Below, piece by piece: positions 17,130 to 25,003 of a DNA stretch of 64,000 bases. The position numbers and the translations under genes are program-made. Source of the DNA: Sciscionella marina DSM 45152 (GTDB taxonomy: Bacteria > Actinomycetota > Actinomycetes > Mycobacteriales > Pseudonocardiaceae). Positions within the stretch are counted from its first letter, which is position 1. The number at the start of each line of letters is the position of its first letter. The notes under the pieces were generated by a model. The model was given only the letters and a program-made list of their open reading frames with translations. It did not search any database and was not told the origin of the DNA. The DNA lies in the NCBI RefSeq assembly GCF_000379465.1, contig NZ_KB905403.1, positions 378,452 through 442,451 on the forward strand, written 5' to 3'.

Positions 17130-17842
17130 CTGTTTCCGAAGGTGAGGTGGAACTGGAATCTGTGCGGGTCGAGCAGGCTCGTCACGTGTTCCACGAACCG
17201 GCCGTTCACCATGGTGCTGCACCGCACCGACTGGAGGAAGACCTCACCGGGGGCGCGCTCGAGCAGTTGCGCGGATTCCTCGTCCAGTGGCGCGGTGTCG
17301 ATCCACTGCTCGCCCATGTCCGCGCGCAGTCCTGCCTCCGCGAGGCTCGCGGTCAGCGAATCCCCGCGCAGTCCGCGTTCGGGCAGTTCGGCGAGCGCGC
17401 CCTGCGCGGGTACCAGGGAGTGCTCGAGGGACACCGGCCCGTCCCCCTGCTCCCGGCGCAACCTGCGCACCGCGATGAATTCCTGGATACCGAATCTTTC
17501 GGTCAACGAGGCATCGGTGACCCGTTCGATGCCGAGCAGTTCGGTGCTGATGCTGAAGCCCGAATCGGCGAGCGCGGTGGCCCAGCCGAGGTCCTGGTCG
17601 AGCGGCACGCCGTCGAAGGCGACGAAGGAGCCCACCCCCATCTCGGTGGCGATCAGCCTGCGGCGTTTGAGCTCGTCGAGCGCACCACGCACGGTCCCCC
17701 TGCTCACCGAGTAGCGCTGCGCGAGCTGGTGTTCGCCCGGCAGCTGGTCGCCCTTGCTGAGGCGGCCGGAGTGGATCTGGTCGGTGAGATCGGCGATCAG
17801 CCGATTTCGTTTCCCGAACAGCCCTTGTTCACGCCTGTCCAT
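17126..17842 (-). CDS. GntR/HutC-type regulator with UTRA domain
   Basis: The 238-residue protein has a winged helix-turn-helix (LPGEHQLAQRYSVSRGTVRG, about residues 34-53) and a C-terminal UTRA ligand domain with FIAVRRLRREQGDGPVSLEH. UTRA regulators sense sugar phosphates, nucleosides or histidine-pathway metabolites. It heads the leftward six-gene operon with ATGA coupling and so should be its local repressor; E. coli YegW holds the same place. ACTTGT next to GTAC around 17843-17850, overlapping the start, may be part of its operator, as HutC-type sites are short AT/GT palindromes. Confidence 0.88.
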   Translation of the reverse strand: MDRREQGLFGKRNRLIADLTDQIHSGRLSKGDQLPGEHQLAQRYSVSRGTVRGALDELKRRRLIATEMGVGSFVAFDGVPLDQDLGWATALADSGFSISTELLGIERVTDASLTERFGIQEFIAVRRLRREQGDGPVSLEHSLVPAQGALAELPERGLRGDSLTASLAEAGLRADMGEQWIDTAPLDEESAQLLERAPGEVFLQSVRCSTMVNGRFVEHVTSLLDPHRFQFHLTFGNR

Positions 17843-17898
17843 ACTTGTACTTTAGGTCGCGGCGCTGTGGCCTGTCCAACTGAGGCTACGGTTGTCAC

Positions 17899-18900
17899 AT
17901 GGGAAAACGTGAATCCGTTTACGCTGGTGCTCGGGCGCATTATCTGTCCCCGAAACGGCGTGATCCCGTCAAGCGGTCGGCCGAGGAACCGCTTTCCCGC
18001 GCATTACTGCGCGAGGCGGTCGCCGGACTGGGGCACCAGGGGCCGGTCCGGGTACTCGATCTGGGCTGTGGCACCGGGGACGGGCTCGATCTGCTCTCCG
18101 AGGTACCGCACGCGGTGCAGTACACCGGGCTGGACAGCGATGCCGACATGGTGCACACCGCCGCCGAGCTGCATCCGGACGCGCGGTTCGTGCGCGGGGA
18201 TCTGCGCGGGCCGCTGCCCGAAGGTGAATTCGAGCTGTACATGTCCTCCGGGGTGCCCTATTCGCATCTGCCGGCCGAACAGATCGAACAGGCGCTGCGG
18301 GGAATCTTCGAACACATCCGGGAAACCGGGAAACCGGCCGCGCTCGTCGCCGATGTGCTCGGGCGGTACTCGATCGAATGGCTGCCGAACTGGGGCCACA
18401 CCCGCTGGGACTACGCGATGACCTTCTTCGAGGGGGAGAGCGCGCCCGCCGGGGAACCGATGACCTTCCTCGCGGGCGAGGATTTCGCGGCGCTGGTGCG
18501 GAACGCGGCGAGCTCGGCCGGGGTGCGGCTCGCGGACACCCGGTTCACCGACCGTTCGGTGCTGCTGGGCAGGCACACCGCGACGCGCACCTTCAACCCG
18601 CACATCCCGCCATACCGGAAACTGGTCAACGAACTGCACAGTGACGTCGAGACGGGGGGCAAGGAGACCGGCGGATTCGAGCGGTTGCTCTTCGATCCGC
18701 CGCAGACGGGGGCGCCACCGGCGGTGCTCGAACATTTCGCGGAGCTCGCGTCCCGGTGGAACGGCATCGTGCGCGCGGCCATCGATCAGGAGCAGCCGGG
18801 AACCGCGCTCGCCGAGGAACTGCTGCGCTGTGAACGGGAAAATCGCTCCGGGCTCGGGGTGGGGCACTCACTGATCGCCAGCGTGCGCGTACTCCCGTGA
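17899..18900 (+). CDS. SAM-dependent class I methyltransferase
   Basis: The 333-residue protein has the SAM-binding motif I VRVLDLGCGTGDGLD near residue 50, an acidic strand-2 end (YTGLDSDADM) and ARFVRGDLRGPL as motif III. The C-terminal 120 residues (RTFNPHIPPYRKLVNELHSD onward) form an extension not seen in minimal methyltransferases. It is divergent from the GntR operon with a 56-base spacer, and its stop overlaps the first codons of a terpene-synthase relic. A link to terpene modification is possible but unproven. It is not obviously a geranyl-diphosphate methyltransferase. Confidence 0.8.
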   Translation: MGKRESVYAGARAHYLSPKRRDPVKRSAEEPLSRALLREAVAGLGHQGPVRVLDLGCGTGDGLDLLSEVPHAVQYTGLDSDADMVHTAAELHPDARFVRGDLRGPLPEGEFELYMSSGVPYSHLPAEQIEQALRGIFEHIRETGKPAALVADVLGRYSIEWLPNWGHTRWDYAMTFFEGESAPAGEPMTFLAGEDFAALVRNAASSAGVRLADTRFTDRSVLLGRHTATRTFNPHIPPYRKLVNELHSDVETGGKETGGFERLLFDPPQTGAPPAVLEHFAELASRWNGIVRAAIDQEQPGTALAEELLRCERENRSGLGVGHSLIASVRVLP

Positions 18901-19300
18901 CTCCCGTGGCACCGGTGGCATCCAGTACCGGCCTACGCCCCGCTCGGCGTCCGCACCGCGCACGTACCTGGCCTGCGCGCGGTGGGGGCCTTGTGGGGCG
19001 TGGACCTCGTGGAGACCGCGCTCGGTATCGAGCTTCCGGACACGGTGCACCAGCTGCCGGAATTCGGCGTACTGTGCGGTGCGGCGGCCGAACATATCGG
19101 CTTGTTCAAGGATGTGCACTCCTGTGCGAAGGAGCGCGTATTCGGCTATACGCACGATTCGGTGCTGTTACACGAAAAACATTCCGGAATGACCATGCGC
19201 GGACACCCGCACCGGAATCGCCGGTCTGCCCGCGATCATGCGCGGCGATTTCGACTGGCATTTCGAGGTCGGCCGGTACAGTGGCCAGGACGTGGTCGAG
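18898..19300 (+). pseudogene. Class I terpene synthase relic
   Basis: After the methyltransferase stop the frame reads VDLVETALGIELPDTVHQLP and AAEHIGLFKDVHSCAKER. These align in pattern with the second half of bacterial terpene cyclases, where the NDxxSxxKE metal motif is expected; the Asn is Lys here. After about 19190 the similarity jumps to another frame, GLPAIMRGDFDWHFEVGRY, the usual C-terminal block ending in R-Y. The N-terminal half with the DDxxD motif is absent. Loss of one metal motif, decay of the other and a frameshift make it a dead gene. Confidence 0.6.
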
Positions 19301-19336
19301 CAAGGGCGGCCGACCACATGGACGAGTTGTCCACCG

Positions 19337-20197
19337 CTACATTCCCGTCGGGTGCCAGACCGTTTTCGCCTCGGTGAGGGCGCGCAGCCGCTTGATGTCC
19401 GGGCGCCGGGTCCAGTCCGGTTCGCTCGCCGGGGCGGGCAGGACTCGTTTGACCGTCTCGGCGGCGGCGCGTTCGAGTTCGCCCGCCTGATCGGCGGGGG
19501 CGCCGCACAGATCGAGCGCGTTCACATCGGCGTGCGCGGCCAGGTGCCCGGCGAGCTCGCCCGTGTCCCCGGTGAGCACATTGACCACCCCGCCCGGCAC
19601 ATCGGAGGTGGCCAGTACTTCGGAGAGGGTGATCGCGGGAAGCGGGCGCGCGGAACTGGTCAGCACCACCGCGGTGTTGCCCGCGGCGAGTACCGGGGCG
19701 AGCACGCTCACCAGTCCGAGCAGTGCGGAGTGCTGCGGGGCGAACACCCCGACGACGCCGGTCGGTTCGGGCACGGTGAAGGAGAAATACGGTCCGGCGA
19801 CCGGATTCGCGGCACCGAGCACCGTCGCGATCTTGTCCGTCCAGCCCGCGTACCACACCCAGCGATCGATCGCGGTGTCCACAATGGACGCTGCGTTCGA
19901 TGCGCCCTCCGAATCGCGCACCGCGGACACGAACTGTTCCCTGCGGCCCTCCAGCATCTCCGCGACCCGGTAGAGCACCTGGCCGCGGTTGTACGCGGTG
20001 ACCCCGGACCAGCCAGGGAACGCCTTGCGCGCGGCCGAAACGGCGTCCCGCACATCCTTGCGCGAGGCCTGCGCGGCGTTCGCGAGGAACCGGTCCTGGG
20101 CGTCGGTGACCGCGTAGGTGCGGCCGGATTCCGAACGCGGGAAGGACCCGCCGAGGTAGAGCTTGTAGGTCTTCGCCACGGTCACCCGATCAGACAT
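19337..20197 (-). CDS. Short aldehyde dehydrogenase-like protein without catalytic domain
   Basis: The 286-residue protein from the ATG at 20197 (MSDRVTVAKTYKLYLGGSF) follows the ALDH fold through the NAD-binding half: TGVVGVFAPQHSALLGLVSV, LAAGNTAVVLTS, VPGGVVNVLTGD. It ends before the catalytic third, and no Cys lies in a GQxC-type motif. It overlaps the full ALDH gene by eight bases. The open frame is undamaged, so it may be a structural or regulatory partner rather than a relic. Comparable short ALDH genes beside deoC and a full ALDH occur in other actinomycetes, to my knowledge. Confidence 0.75.
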   Translation of the reverse strand: MSDRVTVAKTYKLYLGGSFPRSESGRTYAVTDAQDRFLANAAQASRKDVRDAVSAARKAFPGWSGVTAYNRGQVLYRVAEMLEGRREQFVSAVRDSEGASNAASIVDTAIDRWVWYAGWTDKIATVLGAANPVAGPYFSFTVPEPTGVVGVFAPQHSALLGLVSVLAPVLAAGNTAVVLTSSARPLPAITLSEVLATSDVPGGVVNVLTGDTGELAGHLAAHADVNALDLCGAPADQAGELERAAAETVKRVLPAPASEPDWTRRPDIKRLRALTEAKTVWHPTGM

Positions 20198-21626
20198 CGA
20201 GGTATGCCTCCAGCCCGGTGCGCCCGCCCTCGCGGCCGAACCCGGATTCCTGATAGCCGCCGAACGGGGCGGCCGGATCGAAACGGTTGAAGGTGTTCGC
20301 CCAGACCACACCGGCCCGCATCCGCTGCGCGGCCCAGAGAATCCGGGATCCCTTCTCGGTCCAGATCCCCGCGGAGAGACCGTACGGGGTGTTGTTCGCC
20401 TTCGCGACCGCCTCGTCCGGGGTGCGGAAGCTCAGTACCGAGAGCACCGGTCCGAAGATCTCCTCGCGAGCGATCCGCATCGACTGGGAAACCTGGGAGA
20501 ACACCGTCGGCGCGAAGAAGAAACCCTTGTCCGGCAAGGGACACGGGCTCGTCCAGCGGTCCGCACCTTCGACCTCCCCGCTGCTGGTCAGCTCGCGGAT
20601 CCTGGCCAGCTGCTCGGCGGAGTTGATCGCCCCGACATCGGTGTTCTTGTCCAGCGGGTCACCGATGCGCAGCCGCCCGATCCTGGTGCGCAGCTTGCCG
20701 AGCACCTCATCGGCGACCGATTCCTGCACCAGCAACCGGGATCCGGCGCAGCACACGTGGCCCTGGTTGAAGAAGATCCCGTTCACGATGCCCTCGACCG
20801 CCTGATCGATCGGGGCATCCTCGAACACGATGTTCGCCGCCTTGCCGCCCAATTCGAGGGTGAGCTTGCGGCCGGTCCCGGCCAGGGTGCGCTGAATCTG
20901 TTTGCCCACCTCGGTGGAACCGGTGAACGCGACCTTGTCCACGCCCGCGTGCCCGACCAGTTCGGCGCCGATATCGCCCGCCCCGGGCAGGATGTTCACC
21001 ACTCCGGGCGGGAGTCCGGCCTCCGCGCAGATCTCGGCGAACACCAGCGCGGTCAGCGGGGTGGTCTCGGCGGGCTTGAGCACCACGGTGTTCCCGCAGG
21101 CGAGCGCGGGCGCGATCTTCCAGGCCGCCATGAGCAGCGGGAAATTCCACGGGATCACCTGGGCAGCGACCCCGAGCGGGCGCGGATCGGGGCCGAAACC
21201 CGCGTAGTCGAGTTTGTCGGCCCAGCCCGCGTGGTAGAAGAAATGCGCTGCCGCGGTGGGGATGTCGGAATCCCGGGATTCCTTGATCGGCTTACCGTTG
21301 TCCAGGGTTTCCAGTACGGCGAGTTCCCGGGAACGTTCGGCGATCATCCGCGCGATGCGGAAGATGTACTTGGCGCGTTCGGCGCCCGGCATCGGACCCC
21401 AGACCTTGTCCTGGGCCCGCCGCGCCGCCGCGACCGCCGTGTCCACATCGGACGGTGCGGCGGTGGAAACATCGGCCAGTACTTCCTCGGTGGCCGGGTT
21501 GATCGATTTCAGCCCGGGACCGGCTCCCTCGACGAATTCCCCGTCCAGGAACATCCGGTACTCCGATTTGAGCCGCGCGATGTCCCGGTTCTCCGGTGCG
21601 GGCGCGTATTCCCATTCCATGCTCAT
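20190..21626 (-). CDS. Aldehyde dehydrogenase (NAD(P)+)
   Basis: This 478-residue enzyme is complete: PWNFPLLMAAWKIAPALACG (cofactor-binding strand), FTGSTEVGKQI, the general base Glu in LTLELGGKAANIVF, and the nucleophilic Cys within FFNQGHVCCAGSR. It oxidises an aldehyde to the acid. It lies downstream of deoC, which yields acetaldehyde and glyceraldehyde 3-phosphate from deoxyribose 5-phosphate, so acetaldehyde is a sensible substrate. Two starts are possible, ATG at 21626 or 21620. Just upstream lies a GAGCGAGTGAGGA-type repeat (21632-21655). Confidence 0.92.
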   Translation of the reverse strand: MSMEWEYAPAPENRDIARLKSEYRMFLDGEFVEGAGPGLKSINPATEEVLADVSTAAPSDVDTAVAAARRAQDKVWGPMPGAERAKYIFRIARMIAERSRELAVLETLDNGKPIKESRDSDIPTAAAHFFYHAGWADKLDYAGFGPDPRPLGVAAQVIPWNFPLLMAAWKIAPALACGNTVVLKPAETTPLTALVFAEICAEAGLPPGVVNILPGAGDIGAELVGHAGVDKVAFTGSTEVGKQIQRTLAGTGRKLTLELGGKAANIVFEDAPIDQAVEGIVNGIFFNQGHVCCAGSRLLVQESVADEVLGKLRTRIGRLRIGDPLDKNTDVGAINSAEQLARIRELTSSGEVEGADRWTSPCPLPDKGFFFAPTVFSQVSQSMRIAREEIFGPVLSVLSFRTPDEAVAKANNTPYGLSAGIWTEKGSRILWAAQRMRAGVVWANTFNRFDPAAPFGGYQESGFGREGGRTGLEAYLDV

Positions 21627-21631
21627 ATGTC

Positions 21632-21655
21632 GGCTCGGTTCCTCACTCGCTCCGC
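21632..21655 (-). repeat. Short intergenic repeat ahead of the ALDH gene
   Basis: Read on the minus strand, GCGGAGCGAGTGAGGA is followed by ACCGAGCC, six bases from the ALDH start region. A close relative lies at 41001-41029 just before metX. Such purine-rich AGCGAGTGAGGA units recur between genes in several actinomycetes; their function is unknown. Confidence 0.55.
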
Positions 21656-21694
21656 TCCTCGCTCGCTGCGATGCTCACTCGATCGTCACCTTCG

Positions 21695-22630
21695 CTAGTC
21701 CACCGTCACATAGTCGGGGCCGCTGTAGTGCCCGTCGAACTGGGTGCGCCGCTGCATGAGCAGATCGTTGAGCAGGCTGGAGGCACCGAAGCGGAACAGG
21801 GCGGGATCGAGCCACTGCTCCCCGGCGACCTCGCGCACCGCGACCAGGTAGCGGATCGCGGTCTTGGTGTCCCGGATCCCGCCCGCCGGCTTCACCCCGC
21901 GCAGCTGCCCGGTGAGCGCGTGCCAGTCGGCGACCGCCTGCAACAGCACGTGGGTGACCGGCAGGGTCGCCGCGGGCGAGACCTTGCCGGTGGAGGTCTT
22001 CACGAAATCCGCCCCGGCCAGCAGCGCCAGCCAGGACGCGCGGCGCGCATTGTCGTAGGTGGCCAGCTCGCCGGTCTCCAGGATCACCTTCAGATGTGCC
22101 GTCCCGCAGGCCCGCTTCACCTCGCGGATCTCCTCGAACACCAGCCCGTAGTTCCCGGAGAGGAAGGCGCCGCGGTCGATCACCATGTCCACCTCGCTCG
22201 CGCCGGCCTCCACCGCCGTGGCCACATCGGCGAGCTTGACCGCCCGCGCCGCGCGGCCCGCGGGAAACGCCGTGGCCACCGAGGCCACGCCGACGCCGGT
22301 GCCCTCGAGTTCGCCGACCGCGAGCCCGGCGAGATCCGGGTACACGCAGACCGCGCCCACGCTCGGCACCTCCGGATAGTCCGGATCCGGGCGGCGCGCC
22401 TTCGCGCACAGGGTGCGCACCTTGCCCGCGGTGTCCGCGCCCTCCAGCGTCGTCAGGTCCACCATCGAGATGGCCAGGTCGATCGCGGTGCGCTTGCTCG
22501 CCTTCTTGATGCTTCGGGTGGCCAAGCCCGCGGCGCGCTGCTCGAGCCCGACCGCGTCCACCCCGGGAAGCCCGTGCAGGAACCTGGTCAGGCTCGCCTC
22601 GTCCCGGGTGATGTCTTCCAGAGCTGTCAC
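21695..22630 (-). CDS. deoC: Deoxyribose-phosphate aldolase
   Basis: The 311-residue class I aldolase cleaves 2-deoxyribose 5-phosphate to acetaldehyde and glyceraldehyde 3-phosphate in deoxynucleoside catabolism. Visible are the Schiff-base lysine segment DFVKTSTGK, the proton-relay Lys in QLRGVKPAGGIRDTKTA, and SEVDMVIDRGAF. It carries an N-terminal extension compared with the 220-residue E. coli type, normal for actinobacteria. The two ALDH genes follow on the same strand, giving a route from deoxyribose phosphate to acetate. Confidence 0.95.
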   Translation of the reverse strand: MTALEDITRDEASLTRFLHGLPGVDAVGLEQRAAGLATRSIKKASKRTAIDLAISMVDLTTLEGADTAGKVRTLCAKARRPDPDYPEVPSVGAVCVYPDLAGLAVGELEGTGVGVASVATAFPAGRAARAVKLADVATAVEAGASEVDMVIDRGAFLSGNYGLVFEEIREVKRACGTAHLKVILETGELATYDNARRASWLALLAGADFVKTSTGKVSPAATLPVTHVLLQAVADWHALTGQLRGVKPAGGIRDTKTAIRYLVAVREVAGEQWLDPALFRFGASSLLNDLLMQRRTQFDGHYSGPDYVTVD

Positions 22631-22703
22631 CGAACCTCCTCGCCGATGCTCGTCGGTCCAGTGACCGGCAGTGCTGTGCCCGATGGTGACCTCGCAAGCC
22701 CGG

Positions 22704-23333
22704 TCACGTTTCGAGCTCGTCCCGGTCGCGCTCGCGGCGTTTCGGACGCTTCACTTCCACCCCGCCCATGAACGCGAGCCCGGTGATCTTCACCGTCGGG
22801 CGGCCGTCGCCCGCGTCCGGCTCGTGGATCTTGTTGTCGAAGGCCCCCATGAACCCGATCCCGTTGACGTGCACGTTCACATCCTCGGGCACCCGCACCT
22901 CGATCCCGCCCATGAACGCGACACAGGTGATCGTGGTGTGCGCCGCGGAGAACTTCGCCTGGGACAGGTCCAGCTCCCCGCCGCCCATGAACGCCACCGC
23001 CGTGTGGGTCGGCGGAACCGTCCATGCCCCCTTGCGCTCGAAGCCGCTCAGCACGCCGACCGAGACCTGCGAACCGGGTGTGCCCCCGCTCCGGTCCGGC
23101 AGCGCGGGCTGATGCTGCGCGGCCAGCGGGGACTCGATCGGCAGATCCGCGGTAACCGGGGTCAGCTCCCCGATGGTCTTCGCCTGGTACACCGTGGCCA
23201 GTCGTTCGTCCAGTTCGGAAACGTCGATCCGGCCGTCCGCCATCGCCTTGTGCAGTGCCTGCGCGACCTTCTCCCGGTCCGCGTCCGAGGCACGCATCCC
23301 GTTCGGCTCGCGTTTCTCCAGTTCATCCGCCAC
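22704..23333 (-). CDS. DUF1707 protein with fourfold beta-repeat (LiaF-like) domain
   Basis: The 209-residue protein opens with the DUF1707 module (MRASDADREKVAQALHKAMA to DERLATVYQAKT), a predicted DNA- or protein-binding helical unit. The C-terminal half repeats one strand pattern four times: VAFMGGGELDL, VAFMGGIEVRV, IGFMGAFDNKI and LAFMGGVEVKR, spaced 20-30 residues apart. This resembles the beta-helix of LiaF/VraT-type cell-wall-stress proteins. There is no membrane segment. It is a single gene downstream of nothing in operon, and a role in envelope stress sensing is inference only. Confidence 0.82.
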   Translation of the reverse strand: MADELEKREPNGMRASDADREKVAQALHKAMADGRIDVSELDERLATVYQAKTIGELTPVTADLPIESPLAAQHQPALPDRSGGTPGSQVSVGVLSGFERKGAWTVPPTHTAVAFMGGGELDLSQAKFSAAHTTITCVAFMGGIEVRVPEDVNVHVNGIGFMGAFDNKIHEPDAGDGRPTVKITGLAFMGGVEVKRPKRRERDRDELET

Positions 23334-23401
23334 GTGCCCAGGGTAGTACGTGGGGCCAGGCCACGGACCCGTTCGGGTCAGAGAGACCGCGCCATGCGCG
23401 G

Positions 23402-23980
23402 TCAGCTCAGTGAGGCGCTCGCCGACCGCAGCTCTGCAAGGGCCGCGAGGAGGTGCTCGGCGAGTTCCCCACCGATGCCACGGTCAGCCTCGGACCACTC
23501 GGCGTATCCGCGTTTGAAGGCGAGGAGGCCCAGCTCGCTTGCGAGGGCAGCGATCGGATCGGGCGTCCCGCGAGCGACAAGGGCTGCCGTCATCGCGGCC
23601 GCGAGGCTGACGCTCTTGAGGGCGTCCCGCTGTTGAAGTTCGGTGCTGGCAGCGACGGCTGCCTTCAGGCGAGGGGCGAGTTCGCGGCTCTCGGGCCCCA
23701 TCGCGGTCGAGGCGCGCTCGAGGCCGGCGGCGACCGCCTCGAGTGGGCCGGCATCAGCGGGCGCCTCGGCGATCCCCTCGGTCAGCAGCCGGCTCAGCGT
23801 CTCCTGTCCGGCCACCAGCAGCTCGCGCTTGTCGGGGAAGTGCCGGAAGAAGGTGCTTTTCGTGACCCCGGCGCGCTCGGCGATCTGGGTGACCGTAGTG
23901 GCGTCGTAGCCCTGCTCGGTGAACAGATCGACGGCGGCGGTGACAAGGCGTTCGCGCGCTCCCGGTTCCCAGCGGCCCAT
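23402..23980 (-). CDS. TetR family transcriptional regulator
   Basis: The 192-residue protein starts MGRWEPGARERLVTAAVDLF at the ATG at 23980 and has a clear helix-turn-helix, TVTQIAERAGVTKSTFFRHF. The all-helical ligand domain is of normal size. It is divergent from an NAD-dependent epimerase-type gene at 24065, and the 84-base spacer contains two interleaved inverted repeats, so it probably represses that gene and itself. The long open frame running upstream over the epimerase gene is a high-GC artefact. Confidence 0.87.
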   Translation of the reverse strand: MGRWEPGARERLVTAAVDLFTEQGYDATTVTQIAERAGVTKSTFFRHFPDKRELLVAGQETLSRLLTEGIAEAPADAGPLEAVAAGLERASTAMGPESRELAPRLKAAVAASTELQQRDALKSVSLAAAMTAALVARGTPDPIAALASELGLLAFKRGYAEWSEADRGIGGELAEHLLAALAELRSASASLS

Positions 23981-23991
23981 GGGGCCATCAT

Positions 23992-24044
23992 AAGCGACGG
24001 GACTTTTGTGCCGTCGCTTGCTATTGTGACGGGATAAAAGTCCC
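23992..24044. promoter_or_regulatory. Interleaved inverted repeats in the TetR/epimerase promoter
   Basis: AAGCGACGG at 23992-24000 mirrors CCGTCGCTT at 24011-24019, and GGGACTTTT at 23999-24007 mirrors AAAAGTCCC at 24036-24044. Both are perfect 9-base arms, and they share bases. One may be the TetR operator; the two could also form alternative DNA or RNA structures. Confidence 0.6.
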
Positions 24045-24064
24045 ATCACTTGAGGGGGAACTCC

Positions 24065-24946
24065 ATGCACGTCTTCGTCACCGGCGGCACCGGTCTGATC
24101 GGGTCCACCGTCGTCGCCGAACTGCTCGGCAATGGCCACACCGTCCTCGCGCTCGTCCGTTCCGATGCTTCCGCGGCGGCTGCCGAGGCGGCAGGTGCCG
24201 AGCCGCTCCGGGGAGCCCTCGCCGATCTGGATGTCCTGCGTTCCGGCGCCGCCGCGGCCGATGGGGTGCTCCACCTGGCCTTCGGTAACGACTTCAGCAG
24301 CGCCGATGCCCTGGCCAAGGTGGTCGCGGAGGAAAGCGCGGCCATCGCGGCCCTCGGCGAGGAACTCGTCGGCAGCGACCGCCCCTTCGTCACCGTCTCC
24401 GGCACTCCCGCCGTGCCGGGTCGCGTGTCCACCGAGGCGGACCCGGCGATGACCGACGGGCCGGTCGGTGGCCGTGGGCGCGCGGTGACGGCGGCCCTCG
24501 GTCTGGCTGCACGCGGGGTTCGGAGCACCGCTGTACGGCTGCCGCGCACGGTGCACAACCAGGGTGCGGGCGGGTTCGCCGGAGTGCTGACCAACATCGC
24601 ACGCCAGAGCGGAGTGTCCGGTTATCCAGGCGACGGCACCCAGCGTTGGCCCGCGGTGCACGCGCTCGACGCCGCGGTCCTGTTCCGGCTCGCCCTGGAG
24701 CGGGCGGAAGCCGGTACTTCCTGGCACGCGGTGGCTGATGAGGGCGATACGGTTCGGGACATCGCCGCGGCCATCGGCCGGCAGCTGGGCCTGCCGGTCG
24801 AATCGGTGCCCGAGCAGACCTACGGCCCCCTCGGGCCGATCTTCGCGATCGATCAGCCCTCGTCCGGCGCCCACACTCGGCAGGCACTCGGCTGGCGGCC
24901 GAAGCAGCCGAGCCTGTTGGAGGACCTGGCGAACGTCCGAGCCTGA
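24065..24946 (+). CDS. NAD(P)-dependent epimerase/dehydratase (extended SDR)
   Basis: The 293-residue protein has the Rossmann motif TGGTGLIGSTVVAELL at residues 6-21 and resembles atypical SDRs annotated as NAD-dependent epimerases; the usual YxxxK is replaced (GPVGGRGRAVTAAL region). VRLPRTVHNQGAGGF and HALDAAVLFRLALE are typical later motifs. A strong GAGGGGG precedes the ATG at 24065. The neighbouring TetR regulator suggests an inducible detoxification reductase. The substrate is unknown. Confidence 0.82.
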   Translation: MHVFVTGGTGLIGSTVVAELLGNGHTVLALVRSDASAAAAEAAGAEPLRGALADLDVLRSGAAAADGVLHLAFGNDFSSADALAKVVAEESAAIAALGEELVGSDRPFVTVSGTPAVPGRVSTEADPAMTDGPVGGRGRAVTAALGLAARGVRSTAVRLPRTVHNQGAGGFAGVLTNIARQSGVSGYPGDGTQRWPAVHALDAAVLFRLALERAEAGTSWHAVADEGDTVRDIAAAIGRQLGLPVESVPEQTYGPLGPIFAIDQPSSGAHTRQALGWRPKQPSLLEDLANVRA

Positions 24947-25003
24947 CCAGGTTTCGGCGCGCCGTGTCCTGGCAGTCGCTCGGTCGGAGGGGAGGAGATC
25001 CGG

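Noticed and set aside
17899-18900. Geranyl-diphosphate C-methyltransferase of a 2-methylisoborneol cluster
   Set aside because: Despite the adjoining terpene-synthase relic, the methyltransferase lacks the expected family pattern and has a different C-terminal extension.
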